Assembly: GCA_025403435.1 (NCBI GenBank)
Contig: CM046353.1
Coordinates: forward strand, 27,527,715 to 27,591,714
Origin: Artocarpus heterophyllus
Lineage: Eukaryota > Streptophyta > Magnoliopsida > Rosales > Moraceae
Direction: 5' to 3'
DNA: 64,000 nt
Below, piece after piece: positions 24,105 through 35,768 of this stretch. The notes beneath the pieces were generated by a model. That model made no database searches. It worked only from the letters and a program-made list of their open reading frames with translations, and was not told the origin of the DNA. The position numbers and the translations under genes were made by a program. Position 1 is the stretch's first letter. Each line of letters begins with the position of its first letter.

Positions 24105-25384
24105 TATGGTTAAATGATGACAAAACTTGGGATTATTTTTTCCAACTTGACACCTAAGTTAGATAACTCACCATAAGGACTTAGATGGAAGCAAAATTTG
24201 CCCAAAAAGAAAGGCTGAAAACCGGTGCAAAACTAGTGCAACAAGGGGATGAAGTGGCCCAATTTCAACCTTTGAGGTGTTGTTTTTTGGTGGGTCTCAC
24301 TAGCTTTTACACAGTGTAATTTTACACTACACTGTATTTTTCCTATACTGAGTGTAAAATTGAAGAGATATTATCTTTAATAGTTTGAAAATTACATTGA
24401 CTAATTTTACCTACACTGGCTATTCCCCAACACAATATTTCATATATCTGTGTTTGTACTTAATCAGTGCGATACATTGTACTGTGCACCCTTTTCACTT
24501 TTGTGTGTCTTTTTATGCTGTGTTCTATCAATTGATAAATTGTAGACATAGAAATTTTTACCAGTTTATTTGATTGGCAACTAACTATTTTTATATTGTT
24601 TTGGACTACGGCATAATTATTTGCTTTAATTAACATTTATTTCTCTTTACTAATTTATACTATAAAGTTTATAATTATTATGATATAAATTCCATCTTGA
24701 GAGTATTTTACAAATTTTTGAGTAATTATACTCATAAAATCTACATATTAAAAATATTTTAAATTGTAAAAAATTTACAAACATAATCCACATTAATATT
24801 ATCTGTAAATATTCCATTTTATCATAATTTTACAAAAAATACGATTTATCAAGAAAAATTTATTATTTAAATCCAAACAAATTCTATATCTAAGTAAGTA
24901 AATTTTCTAGGACATTACATTTAATATAAGTGATGACGTGGCAGTGACATTCTTTGCAAATATTTTTTTTCATAGCATAAATCAATTCAAATTTAACACG
25001 AGTGATATTTTTGAGAAGAGTCCCCTTTTTTGGGGCTAATCTTCAAAAAATAGAAGTTTTCTCGTTTTGATCTCTACAACCTAAAATGGAACAAAAATTT
25101 TTCTATATCGTAAGTCAAATTTTATTAATTCTGTCAATTTTTAATAGTTTTAATTATGTATAAATCAGACAACTATTTGGTAAAGAGCAATAATTTATTT
25201 TTTTTATTTAGAGAAATTTACAAAAAAATGTCCCCCAATAAATAATGCTTATCAAAATTGTCCTCTTTTGTTTCACTTTTAATACTGTCTCTTTTATTAT
25301 TATTTTCCTTTTAGTTAGATTTATTATTTGACTATTTTACCACATCCAAAAAAACCCTAACAAACCCCCCAACAAACGAAAAAT
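24105..25384. other. Intergenic sequence; start may belong to the older LTR-like remnant
   Basis: The first about 200 bp probably continue the LTR-like sequence interrupted at 21723. A short inverted motif built on TTACACAGTGTAA and TACACTACACTGTA lies near 24310-24350. The rest is AT-rich without recognised content. Confidence 0.35.
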
Positions 25385-26640
25385 TTATTAAACCCATGGA
25401 GATGAAAGTGTGGGTACATAATCATCCGAGCTTGAAGAAAGAATAATTCTAGCAAAAATTTAGCTTTACGGCGCTTATAACAGGCTTTTGTTTGAGGGTC
25501 CATACTGGATGTGTTCATGGTCATAATTTTGTCATCTTTTTCTTTCTGCCCCCTTTTGTTTTGTTCGGCATTATTTTTGGTTCTACTTCTGCTTTCTTTC
25601 TCTACTTCTGCCTTTTTTCTCTCCCTTTCATTTTCTTCTTCCAAAATTTGTAGCTTTCTTTCTTCAGCAAGAGCTTTGCGTTTTTCAGTCTCACATGCTT
25701 GTTTATTGAATTCAGAAAACAAAATCACAAAAACATATGCTTGAAGTAGCAACTACCTTGCTCTACTTTCGTAATTCTTTTTTTAGCTTTCTTCCCAATA
25801 GGCCTTTCAGAATTTAGATCAACAATATCATCTTCAAGTGGATCACGATTGGAGCTTAGAGAAACTATTATATCAAGAACTTCTGAAGGAGAATGAGGGC
25901 TGGGAGACTCATTGACCAAAGTTCATTTTTTCTGTATGACTCAATCTTGCCACTTCACACTACATTGCAAGATTTCCCAGTAATGATTAAATTGAAATTC
26001 TTTTTTTTTTTTCTCAATCTCACTCTATAGCAGTTTTGCCCGAAGAACCTAGATATAGATTACAAAATAGACCATTTAAAAAGAATTTTACATAGTATAG
26101 ATTATTTAAAAAAAAATGAAGTATAAACTATATCAAGCAAAGTCAAAAACGATACCTACAATAAACACCAACACAACCATAGGGAAAAAAAAAATGACAG
26201 AGGACAACAAAGTCTGATTAGAACTTTTTTTTTTAGGGCAAAGAAGGGCCAACCTACATAGTATAGATTGAAGCAGAGGGTACAAGGAAAAAAAAAATCT
26301 GAAAAACTATGAAAACAAAAATTACAAATCTTACCTTGTCGGATTCAGTCACTCCGTTTTGTTGCCTATTTTCTATTTGAGTGAGATATCCACGCAACTT
26401 GTTGCAACTTTCCATGATTGTTCCCCAACGAGACTGAATAGAAGTTTTTGAGCATACACTCTCATTATTTGCTTGGCATTATAATTCTCAGACTTCCTGT
26501 CACAAAAGTTATTCGATGTTTGTAAATTGCAGACTATGGGATCTTGGCTGATGCTCAACCAAGCATTACAAATTGCTCTATCTTGGCTACTGGTAAATGA
26601 CTTCCTACATTTTACACAAATTTGGGTTTCTTTCATTTTT
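25385..26640 (-). pseudogene. Decayed gene of the GST-T3-like / NAM-associated (MYB-SANT-like) family
   Basis: Three pieces are visible on the minus strand. The first (about 26640-26335) reads GKCRKSF-like, then FTSSQDRAICNAWLSISQDP, and after a one-base frameshift near 26440 continues as IQSRWGTIMESCNKLRGYLT. It ends at a normal donor (GTAAG at 26334). The second (about 25919-25750) contains SERPIGKKAKK. The third (about 25720-25440) is a K/E-rich coiled-coil part ending DDKIMTMNTSSMDPQTKACY. This order fits the plant family annotated as glutathione S-transferase T3-like or NAM-associated C-terminal, a SANT/MYB-type DNA-binding protein often linked to transposons. The frameshift and an in-frame stop before piece 2 argue for a pseudogene. 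The family name is from recall of motif patterns. Confidence 0.6.
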
Positions 26641-28517
26641 TTTTCTTGTTTTTTGTTTATCGAGGAGAGTTCTTCTTTTTGGTTAAGGGAGGATAGTCTA
26701 GAGAAGCAATAATTACATTTGGTGTTTCGAGAACTTTTTAGAGTTTTAAAATATAATAGGGAAGTCTTGTAGTTAAATGTTGAATTTTGATCAATGAAAT
26801 AAAATATCAAATGTCAAATTTACTATAATTTTATATTTTATGACAATTTTTTTACAAAGTTTAAAATATAGTAAATTTGATATTTCAAATAGAGTTTTTT
26901 TTCACCCTTAAATATCAAATTTGACATTGCACATCATTTTGCCACTGCATTGAAGATGCTACTGATACATCAATGCATTGAAAATTAATTGTTTTCGATA
27001 GAGATACTTTTTTTTTCTTTTTTCTTTTTTCTTTTTTCTTTTTTTTTCCTTAACTTCACTACTTTGAGGATGAATGAATTGAGCAATCCACTAAAATCAT
27101 TATTGTGGCTTTGTGCTTGTGAAGGGCGCAGAATCTGATATATCTTACTATAGAAAGTTCCTTTTGCGTCAAAGGAATTTGTTTTAATTTTTATAGGTTT
27201 CATTTACTTGATAGCACTACCCTAAAAGAAGAATTTAGGTAAATAATGGGCATAGCATATGATTGTATCTGGGATATTTATGCAATGCATTTGTATTATT
27301 ATATTCAATAAATTTCATGAACTACGTGATTTAATGTTAATAAAAGAGCTAAATCAAGCTACATACTCAAATTTGGGTTTAAAAAAGTTATAAAAGACAG
27401 TAAAGTTACGTCACAAAAAACTCATTGCTACTTTTACAACTATAATTTTACGTCGTCGTTTCTCCTTCTAGTGTCGTTGAAATTATCAAACGGAAAAACT
27501 CATGAACTCATTACATAATTACAACATTAATTGCTCAGTTATTGCAATAGGTTAACAGGTAGGTTATGGTTCAACATCAATTACACACAATTACAAAAGC
27601 TAATGATATACATGTAGGACTATCACGTAACTACTAAGTAACTTAAGTCAACTAACTATATACCACATAAGGGTCGCTTTTCCACCCAAGTGGACTGAAA
27701 CAAATTCCTATATATATATATATATATATAATATGTGTTTTGTACATATATACACTATATGTTCCTTTTTTATATAGTACATCGATAGAGGGAAGTGTTC
27801 GTGAGACTCCATGTTTAAAGGAATAATGTATAACAATTGTCAGACGCTTTAGAGGGGAAAAACCAATTGTAGCTGGTGGCAAGATTACTTGTGCAATGTT
27901 CTTTCAGTGATTACATGTAAGGCGTAAGGGCTTGACAAGTCTCTCAACATTACTTTTGTAATTAAAACTAAATCTTTATAATAGTAACACATGGTCAAGG
28001 TCATGTAATTTTTTACTTAATGACACCTATTTGGTTGCTTTTTGTGTTTTGTTTTATACTACTATAAAAATCCATTTTAAATTATTGTAATTTTTTTTTG
28101 TTTTAATTCTAATGGAGAGAATCCTTCCTCCTATAAATTCGAAGCCAGAAGAAGGGCAAATCCTCATCACATATATGAGAATCTGCCTTAAACATTAAGG
28201 TTTTGTAAGATTTGTTAGAAAATCGTTAAAAAATGCTAATAGTTTCATTTTGGGAAAAAAAATTCAATGATTGTTTTCAACACTCAATTCTTAGTTCAAA
28301 TAACAATTTATGTATCTAACTAAACAACAATTCAAATTATAATTCAAATGAACTCATTTAATTTTTTTGTTCAAATCAAATTGTTTGAACTACAAGAATT
28401 TAGACATGCGGAGCAAACGATCATCCTTAATTTAGTTTTGAAAAACTCCCTTCAATTTCATAAAATCCAAATCATTTTGTACAATGCAAATTATTTCTCT
28501 TAGGATAGGTGCCTTAA
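26641..28517. other. AT-rich intergenic sequence, simple repeats only
   Basis: Contains a (TTTTTTC)n-like tract near 27009-27048 and an (AT)n run near 27713-27730. No gene or transposon ends recognised. Confidence 0.4.
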
Positions 28518-29705
28518 GGGTGTGTTTAGTAGGATCGATTGGAGGATGGAAGGTTTAGGGTGTGGAAAGTGACAAGCGAGATTGTTTGTTAAAGGGAAAG
28601 GAAGAATGGATTGTAGTAGGGATTGCCAATCCCCTTAGGGCCACCAAAATCAATCCACCCAATATTGGAGGGATTGGAGAAGTAATTAAAACATGAAGTA
28701 AAATCTCAATTTTACCCTTCTTCTTCACCTTATATATAAAGGTTAAAAGTGAATTTGAGCTATTTTTTTAGATACACGAACAACGAAGTACTTATCAAAC
28801 ATTCTGATGAGCCAAGCGAATGGGAAAGTATATTAGTCATCTCATCAATTTAATAGATATTGTTGTTTTTTAAAACAAAATTGAAAAAAAAAGAATTCAA
28901 TCATATTACAAGAATGTAATTAGGCACACTCCGCACAAACGTATAATTTTATTTTGTAATATAAAAAGTAAGCTGATATAGCGTTCGAAAATAATTAGAA
29001 TATAATGTATAATATATTAATATTTAATAAAAGGATTATAAAGTAATTTATGTGTAAAAGTTAATCCTTTCTTTCCCTTTTTTCTAATACTAAACAAGGG
29101 ATAAGGATATTTATTATCCTTCCTTCCTATTATACCAAATAACTTTAAAGAAAGCTCCAATCTTATCCTTTCCTTCATACTCTCCATGAAGTAAAATCTC
29201 AATTTTACCTTTTTTCACCTTATATATAAAGGTTAAAAGTGAATTTGAGCTATTTTTTTTAAATAGACGAACAACAAAGTACTTATCAAACATTTTGATG
29301 AGCCAAGCTAATGGGAAAGTATATTAGTCATCTCATTAATTTAATAAATATTGTTGTTTTTTAAAACAAAATTGAAAAAAAAAAAAGAATTCAATCATAT
29401 ACAAGAATGTAATTAGGCACACTCCGCACAAACATATAATCTTATTTTGTAATATAAAAAGAAAGCTAATATAGCGTTTGAAGCTAATTAGAATATAATG
29501 TATAATATATTAATATTTAATAAAAGGATTATAAAGTAATTTATGTGTTAATACCAAACAAGGGATAAGGATAGTTATTATCCTTCCTTCATATGATAAC
29601 AAATAACTTTAAGGAATGCTCCAATCTTATCCTTTCCTTCACACTCTCCTTCCATCCTATCCTATCCATTCTTACCTCTTTTCATCCCTCAAACCAAACA
29701 TGCTC
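28518..29705. mobile_element. PIF/Harbinger-like non-autonomous element, TSD TAA
   Basis: The ends GGGTGTGTTTAG (left) and, on the complement, GAGCATGTTTGG (right) are inverted repeats flanked by TAA at 28515-28517 and 29706-29708, the 3-bp TWA duplication typical of PIF/Harbinger. The 1188-bp interior has no transposase. It contains a large internal tandem duplication (28692-29184 and 29185-29650). Confidence 0.65.
28692..29650. repeat. Internal tandem duplication, period about 493 bp
   Basis: Both units start with CATGAAGTAAAATCTCAATT (28692 and 29185). They share TTATATATAAAGGTTAAAAG, GATGAGCCAAGC, AGGCACACTCCGCACAAAC and CTCCAATCTTATCC in the same order, at about 90 percent identity by eye. 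Unit 2 lacks about 28 bp near its end. Confidence 0.85.
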
Positions 29706-29929
29706 TAAAACATGTGATGTTTTTGTCAATGACATATATATATATATATAAATGAATGAAGTGAATTTTTCATTATCTTTATGTGTATGGATATTGAATA
29801 CTTTATGAATATTATTTAAAATTTTATAATTATCCATGTGAACTTAAATATTGTATATCAGTGTTATATACAAAAGGATAATATTTAATGATAATAATTA
29901 AAATAGTTAGTAATATATAATCGATTATC

Positions 29930-30929
29930 TAATTAAAATTTGAAATCTTTAATTAAGTGTTATTAGTGCAGGTCATTTCTATTGAGAATTGAGTGGTCTT
30001 ATCCTAAGTGTTGATGTAATGAGTCATTAAACGAATGCTCTATACATAGTTAGATTATGTATGACCAAGATGATGTTATATGAACGACTAAATTATTTCT
30101 AATAGAACGTAATAAGTTCTAATCATATCGACTCTTAGTTTAATATAAGATGATCTTAATATTGAATTATTAACAGACTCTTATTTATAGAATTATGTCT
30201 TTTGATTTACTCAGTATCTAGAATCTAATCTTATCCATTGTATTTTAGAAGCATAATGAGGTAGGTAGTTTGGAATGTTAATATCATAAGATGAAATTTG
30301 TTTCTTCTTTAACAAGAAATAGATATATAATTCTTTTGAGTATTAGTTCAGGTCTTCAATAATATGAGCATTCAAATCGTGATTGAGTTCATGAATTATT
30401 ATTTATTAAAAAATCAACAGCACTCAATGATAAAGAAGTAATTAGAGAGGTTAACAGATTTCACTAATATCTAATTATGAGTTATTTATGGAGGATCAAT
30501 TTTATGTAATATATCAAATGGACAACTCTAAAATATGAGTAATTATATATAATTTCAAGAGTGCAATTCTAAGTTTTAAGTGGAGTAAAATTGGAATTAA
30601 TAGAAGAGTAATATATTAATTAAAGAGTTTAATTAATATATTGGTTTTATTGAAGCTTGAAATCATGAGTCCTTTAGTCCTCCTGCCATCTTTGTAAACA
30701 TTGTTTAAACAAGTAGAATTATTGGTATAATTAATTTATAATGATAGAATTTAGTATATTCTAAGGGAACACCAAATTAATAACTTACTATTAACTATCA
30801 TCATTTATTAGAGCAGTAATGAGTATGAGTCATTCCTGTAAAGGATTGAGTTCAATTAATATGTTATTAATTTTCAAAATAAATTAAAAGGAGCCTTTTG
30901 GAATAATTAATTAAATTAATAAAAACAAC
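29930..30929 (+). repeat. Diverged family A-like LTR, left part
   Basis: Weak but ordered resemblance to the family A LTR: CAAGAGTGCAATTCTAAGTT, TAAGTGGAGTAAAATTGG, then GAAGCTTGAAATCATGAG. It is interrupted at about 30930 by family B and continues after 33069. Left end not defined. Confidence 0.4.
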
Positions 30930-33069
30930 AAAAACAAAAATACATAAATTAAAACAAAACTGATAATGCAAAGTTGCAAAAAATAATGATGAAATAGGTT
31001 AAAGGTTCATTCACCACTAGACAACAATTATGCAATTGAACACAAAATTATTCCCAATGGTGCTATCAAAACTAGTAACCGTAGATAACAATAAGTGATG
31101 CTGTCCCAATCTCTCCTTACTGTGTGGTTAAGAAAAATAAGCTCTTCACTTAGATGACGTTTAGTTTGATGAAATGTAATAAGAATAAGAATAAGAATAA
31201 GAACATGAATATAATGAAATGTGAATAGGAATAGATTGAATGATGTATTCTAATTCAATTGTTTGGTTGAGCGTTAGAATTAATATAAGAATCATGATTA
31301 TTATTTTTGGTTTTTAATTGAAATGGAATGGAATATATATGCTTTAAAATGATTTTTTTTTGGAAAGGGAAAGTGATTTTTTTGCTTTAAACATTTTAAA
31401 GAGATTATTTTATTTTATTTATAACTAGTAACCCTAAACAATTAACTTCATTAACAAAGATAATCATAATTTATATGTGAAAAATTGTGTGAAATATTGT
31501 TTAAGCACTAATAATTACACTCAGTTGCAGTAGAGTTAATAAAATTAAATATATTTTTATATTAGGATAATAAAATAGGCATTTAATAAAATAAATAATA
31601 GGATATTAAGCGGGGTAGTTTAGGAAGAGAGAATTTAAATTGCTTTAATCTTAAAATGGAATCATCATTCCACTGGTTTAATTTATGAATAACTACTCAG
31701 CCAAAATGGTTGAATAGCAATTCCAAAGGAACGGCTATTACTAAATCTATTTGTCCAACCAAACATAGGAATGACTAGATTTTAAGAATTTTCATTCGAT
31801 TCCAATAGTCACTCCATCAAACCAAACGCATCCTTAATCCCTTTCCCTCAAACAATCTAGAATAAGCTCTCTAAGTTTAATTCAAATGAAGCATTAAAAT
31901 AAGAAGAATAGGATTCATTTGGATAACAAACACATAAGCTCAGATTGTTCAACCTAGGTTACATTCTTCACTATAATTAACAAATGCCTCTAGCAATCAT
32001 CAATTGCAATTTGCTACTAATAATTAGAAATTCAAGACAATTACAGATAAAAAATTCCTAATTTAGCAATAAATAATTATCCTATCTGACCTAGTTGGCC
32101 ACCCCAATAAAATAAAATAAAAATCATAAATATTAAAAATAGAGAAACATAAACAATTCCAACTAAGAAAATTGAAAATAATTTTTAAATATTAATCACA
32201 TAATTGACTCTAGGGCTTTGAAATCACCCTTAACCTAAGAGAAATTTAGCCTAACATTATTGTAAAATTAACCAACAAAAAATAAATTAAGAAATTCAGA
32301 GTTCAAAGGAAAGCAAGAAAAAGAAAAACTCGTTGTCGATAGAGAAGAAATCTTTATGTGAATGAAAATTCCTTGAACTTCAAGAAAATTCTCCTTGTTT
32401 TCTCTCTCTTTTTCTCTCCAAAGATATCTAGAAAATAATGGAAAAACTAGTGTAAAAACTCCTCTAATTTTGTGTTTGAAGTTAGGTATTTATAGGCTTT
32501 TGTATAAGAGATGAATAATGGAAAAGTCTCGTGTCAAATTAGGTCAAATTTGGCCAAAAGATCACACATACATAGAGGCGCATTGGGCTTCTCGCCACTA
32601 TGTGTGAGGCATGAATCCTCGTATGAAGTAGGCTTGGCACGCACAGGGGCGATGCATTGTTGCATGCGGGCCCTTGAAATGCTGAATGTCAGCCTCGTAG
32701 ATTCTTCTTCCACTCATGGGGCGAGCATTTGGTGCAACTGTGAGGGCTACTCTTCGTAGTGGCATGGGCTCTTCGTGCTATGGCAAGGTCATGTGGCCTT
32801 TTTGTGCAGGGGCACACCCTACGTTAGCTGAAAGTTATATTTTGGCCATAAATGTTCCCAAAACTTCCACTTTGGCCCCTGGTTGACTTCCACATTTATT
32901 TAATAAACCTCTTAGCCTCCAAATCTTCAATTTTCATCCCATTTTCTTCTCATTGTTGTAAAAGACCTACAAGACATAAAATTACATAATAAAACACATA
33001 ATACTAAAAAATAAGCAAAGATTTATTAGAAAATTAATTTAAAAATTATATCAAATTAAGCATTTATTA
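30930..33069 (-). repeat. LTR-like repeat, family B copy 2 (interrupted by a MITE)
   Basis: On the minus strand it starts TAATAAATGCTTAATTTGAT, a one-to-three-base variant of the start of copy 1 at 5715. It contains a promoter-like part near 32480 (TATTTATAGGCTTTTG on plus, TATA on minus) and a more GC-rich leader at 32575-32820. It is split by the MITE at 31153-31833. No coding region. The right end abuts family A-like sequence, so it appears to be inserted in that. Confidence 0.45.
31153..31833. mobile_element. Tourist-like MITE (PIF/Harbinger type), TSD TTA
   Basis: The left end GATGACGTTTAGTTTGATGA and the complement of the right end, GGATGCGTTTGGTTTGATGG, pair over at least 20 bp with few mismatches. 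TTA flanks both sides (31150-31152 and 31834-31836). The element is 681 bp, AT-rich, without an open frame. The TTA duplication and these ends fit PIF/Harbinger-derived Tourist elements. Confidence 0.8.
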
Positions 33070-33905
33070 GAATTCTAAATTAAATATCTTTCAAAACAAT
33101 TAATTATGAATTAATTTATGTATTAATATTATTCAACACTAAAGAAATAATAATTAATTTTTGAAGACACATAGTGGGACCCACCCATTGTATATGGCAT
33201 GTAATAGCACAGGGAATGGTTCCCTGTGTAGTTCAAGTCTTGTTCACCAAATTTTATGTTTCTAGAAGTTTCTAATTTTTGTACATGCGATTTATTCAAA
33301 ATTGGAAAATTTAAATTATGAAAACAAATCAAATTGAGTAACAAGTAGTATTTTTCTCTCCCTTGGTTGGTGATTTTTGTGTAGCGCCTACTACAAATAA
33401 AGAAATGGGAAAGTTATCTCTTTTTTTAATTAAATATTTAATATTCAAAATTAAAATAAAGGAGGTTTTAGAATTAATTGGGTCTTATATTCTCAACAAA
33501 TAGAGGCCTCCTCAATTTATTTTACACATAATTGAGAGTCATGAATAGACTACAAAAACTTTGCCAAAGAACCCCAAGGTAGGTGTGTAGAGAGAGAAAG
33601 AGAAAGAATAAATGTCTTTATTCTTAGTCTCGCTTTGCCTATGTGTTGAGATTAGTGGACAAAAGTAAGTGAGTGATCTCCTAGAAACCCTTATTCTCGT
33701 CTACGTCCACACATTTGTTTGTTTGCTGCCAAAGACTAGACAAAAAAGACAATGGTTCATATTGAGAATGTTTTTCCCATTAGAAAATTCTAACCATCTT
33801 GCTTCATCCGAATAAGCATAAATTATAAATTTTTATTAGGTGTTAAATTAATATAATTTATAGTGTTGTTTTACAAAATTTTTTATTATATACGTTCCAC
33901 TCCTT
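33070..33905 (+). repeat. Diverged family A-like LTR, right part
   Basis: Continues the LTR-like sequence broken at about 30930: a leader with ATAGAGGCCTCCTC, then a transcript-like part, then an end with TTTATTATATACGTTCCAC resembling the family A terminus. No coding signal. Confidence 0.35.
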
Positions 33906-34306
33906 TATAACATTTCTGCATATTTCTCTCTAAAAAATGCTCTAGAAAACTAACAATTTCCCTATTTCAAAATTTTCACCTTATCTATACATTCTCTCCC
34001 AAATTCATGTTTTCAATGCATATCGAAATATAGGTTCATATTTTATTCCTTATTGAGATATTCACTTTTAACTACATGTACAAACATTGGTTTGGATTGT
34101 AATTTTATGCACACTTTTTTTTTCCCCCAAATTTCACAATTCAAATCAAAACAGTTCAAATCCTATAATTTGAATTTTTTTAACAAATCTTACAAAACCT
34201 AATATCCAAAACATATTTTTGATGGGATATATGCATGGGGATTTCTTCCTTTCTTTGCTCTAAATATAAAGAAAGAAAAATCATATCAATCAAAGTTGAT
34301 ACGAAG

Positions 34307-34883
34307 CGTTGAAAAATTACAACAATTTATATAATTATAGATGATAAATATCAATAACATTAAATTCTTCCACGATTATTGATCTATTTTCTAATTGTAG
34401 CATGAGTAAGATAATACAGAAAACATACTTCTATTGTGTTTGAATTTTCCATTGTGATAGCATGAACTATCTAAATAAGAATTGTTAAGTAAAACAATTA
34501 AATAATGGGGTGATGAATTCACTCTTGTCTCTCCTCTCAATGGGCACTAAACTACATATTAGATATCATTACTGCTAAAAGATGATGTATTTATAGGACA
34601 CTAAAAATATGGCCTAAGCCTATTGGGTCAAGCCCACAAAGTAGTAGAGGGTTATTGAGTCTAATGGTTCTACTAGGCTAACTGAAACATTTTGAATAAG
34701 GTGAACACATGAGCATCATACAATAAAGTATATATAAATCTATCCCATTATGGCCCTAACAATACTATAAATGACCAATATGATCTAAAATATCAATTGT
34801 TATTAACATGCTTTGTACAATATGTTTGAAATTAATTTGTGAGTTTAAGTAATTATACTAGTCCATATAAAATAATTCCAACA
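34307..34883 (-). repeat. 3' LTR of the copia element
   Basis: It starts on the minus strand as TGTTGGAATTATTTTATATG at 34883. It shares long stretches with 46029-46608, for example CATGAACTATCTAAATAAGA, GATGAATTCACTCTTGTCTC and AAAAGATGATGTATTTATAG. Confidence 0.85.
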
Positions 34884-35768
34884 TTCTTCCACTTTAACAC
34901 AATGATTAAAACATTAAACACTCATATAACAATATGACAAATAGCAAGAATAGCCATAAACATTAGCCAAACTAGTAGGACATAATATTGTATCGACATG
35001 ATACAAAACATGTTCAACTAGGCGTTGGTGATTCATTAAGCATGATAACAAGACAAACACATAGAGACTAGAACCAAATATCTCATATCCACTTGTCACT
35101 AATCAACACATGGATATGAATGAAGTTCAGGATCATAGTGACAATAATCCAAAACAAGAATATATTGTATAAACAAATTAACAATAATCATCATCAACTT
35201 GATAACCAAATACAAGAAAATAGAATCTTCCACTAACTTAATACAACAATATGGTCAAACATTCCCATATGGCTTATATGCTCTTAAACTATATATAGAG
35301 CTACATCTTTAATTAGGAGATCTATAACATATTGCTCATTGGCATGTACTTAACATATAAGAAATCGTTTGAAAGTTTCTCTTTATCAAAAAGGAACATG
35401 ATATTAATACACTGAAAATGCAAAAGAATTCATAATGTTCCAAAACAAAGATACAATAACAAAGTAAGCACAAATATCTCCAGTGACCTTTCAATTAGCT
35501 TGAGCAAGTCTTGACACTGAGATAAAATTTCAAACTCGTACAAGCAACCTCAAAGCATGCCATATATTTTGCTTAAAGTTAAGGGTGCTGTGAGTGCCAA
35601 TTAGACATATTCCAAGAAACAACCCCCCTTACCATAAAAGTATGTCCAAATATATATATATATATATATAATAGCATCATCAGCCAAACAAACAATATCG
35701 GCATCACAAAATCTAACTACATTCAAAATGTTGGTTTGCTGACAACACGAGATCTTTACCAACAAGGC

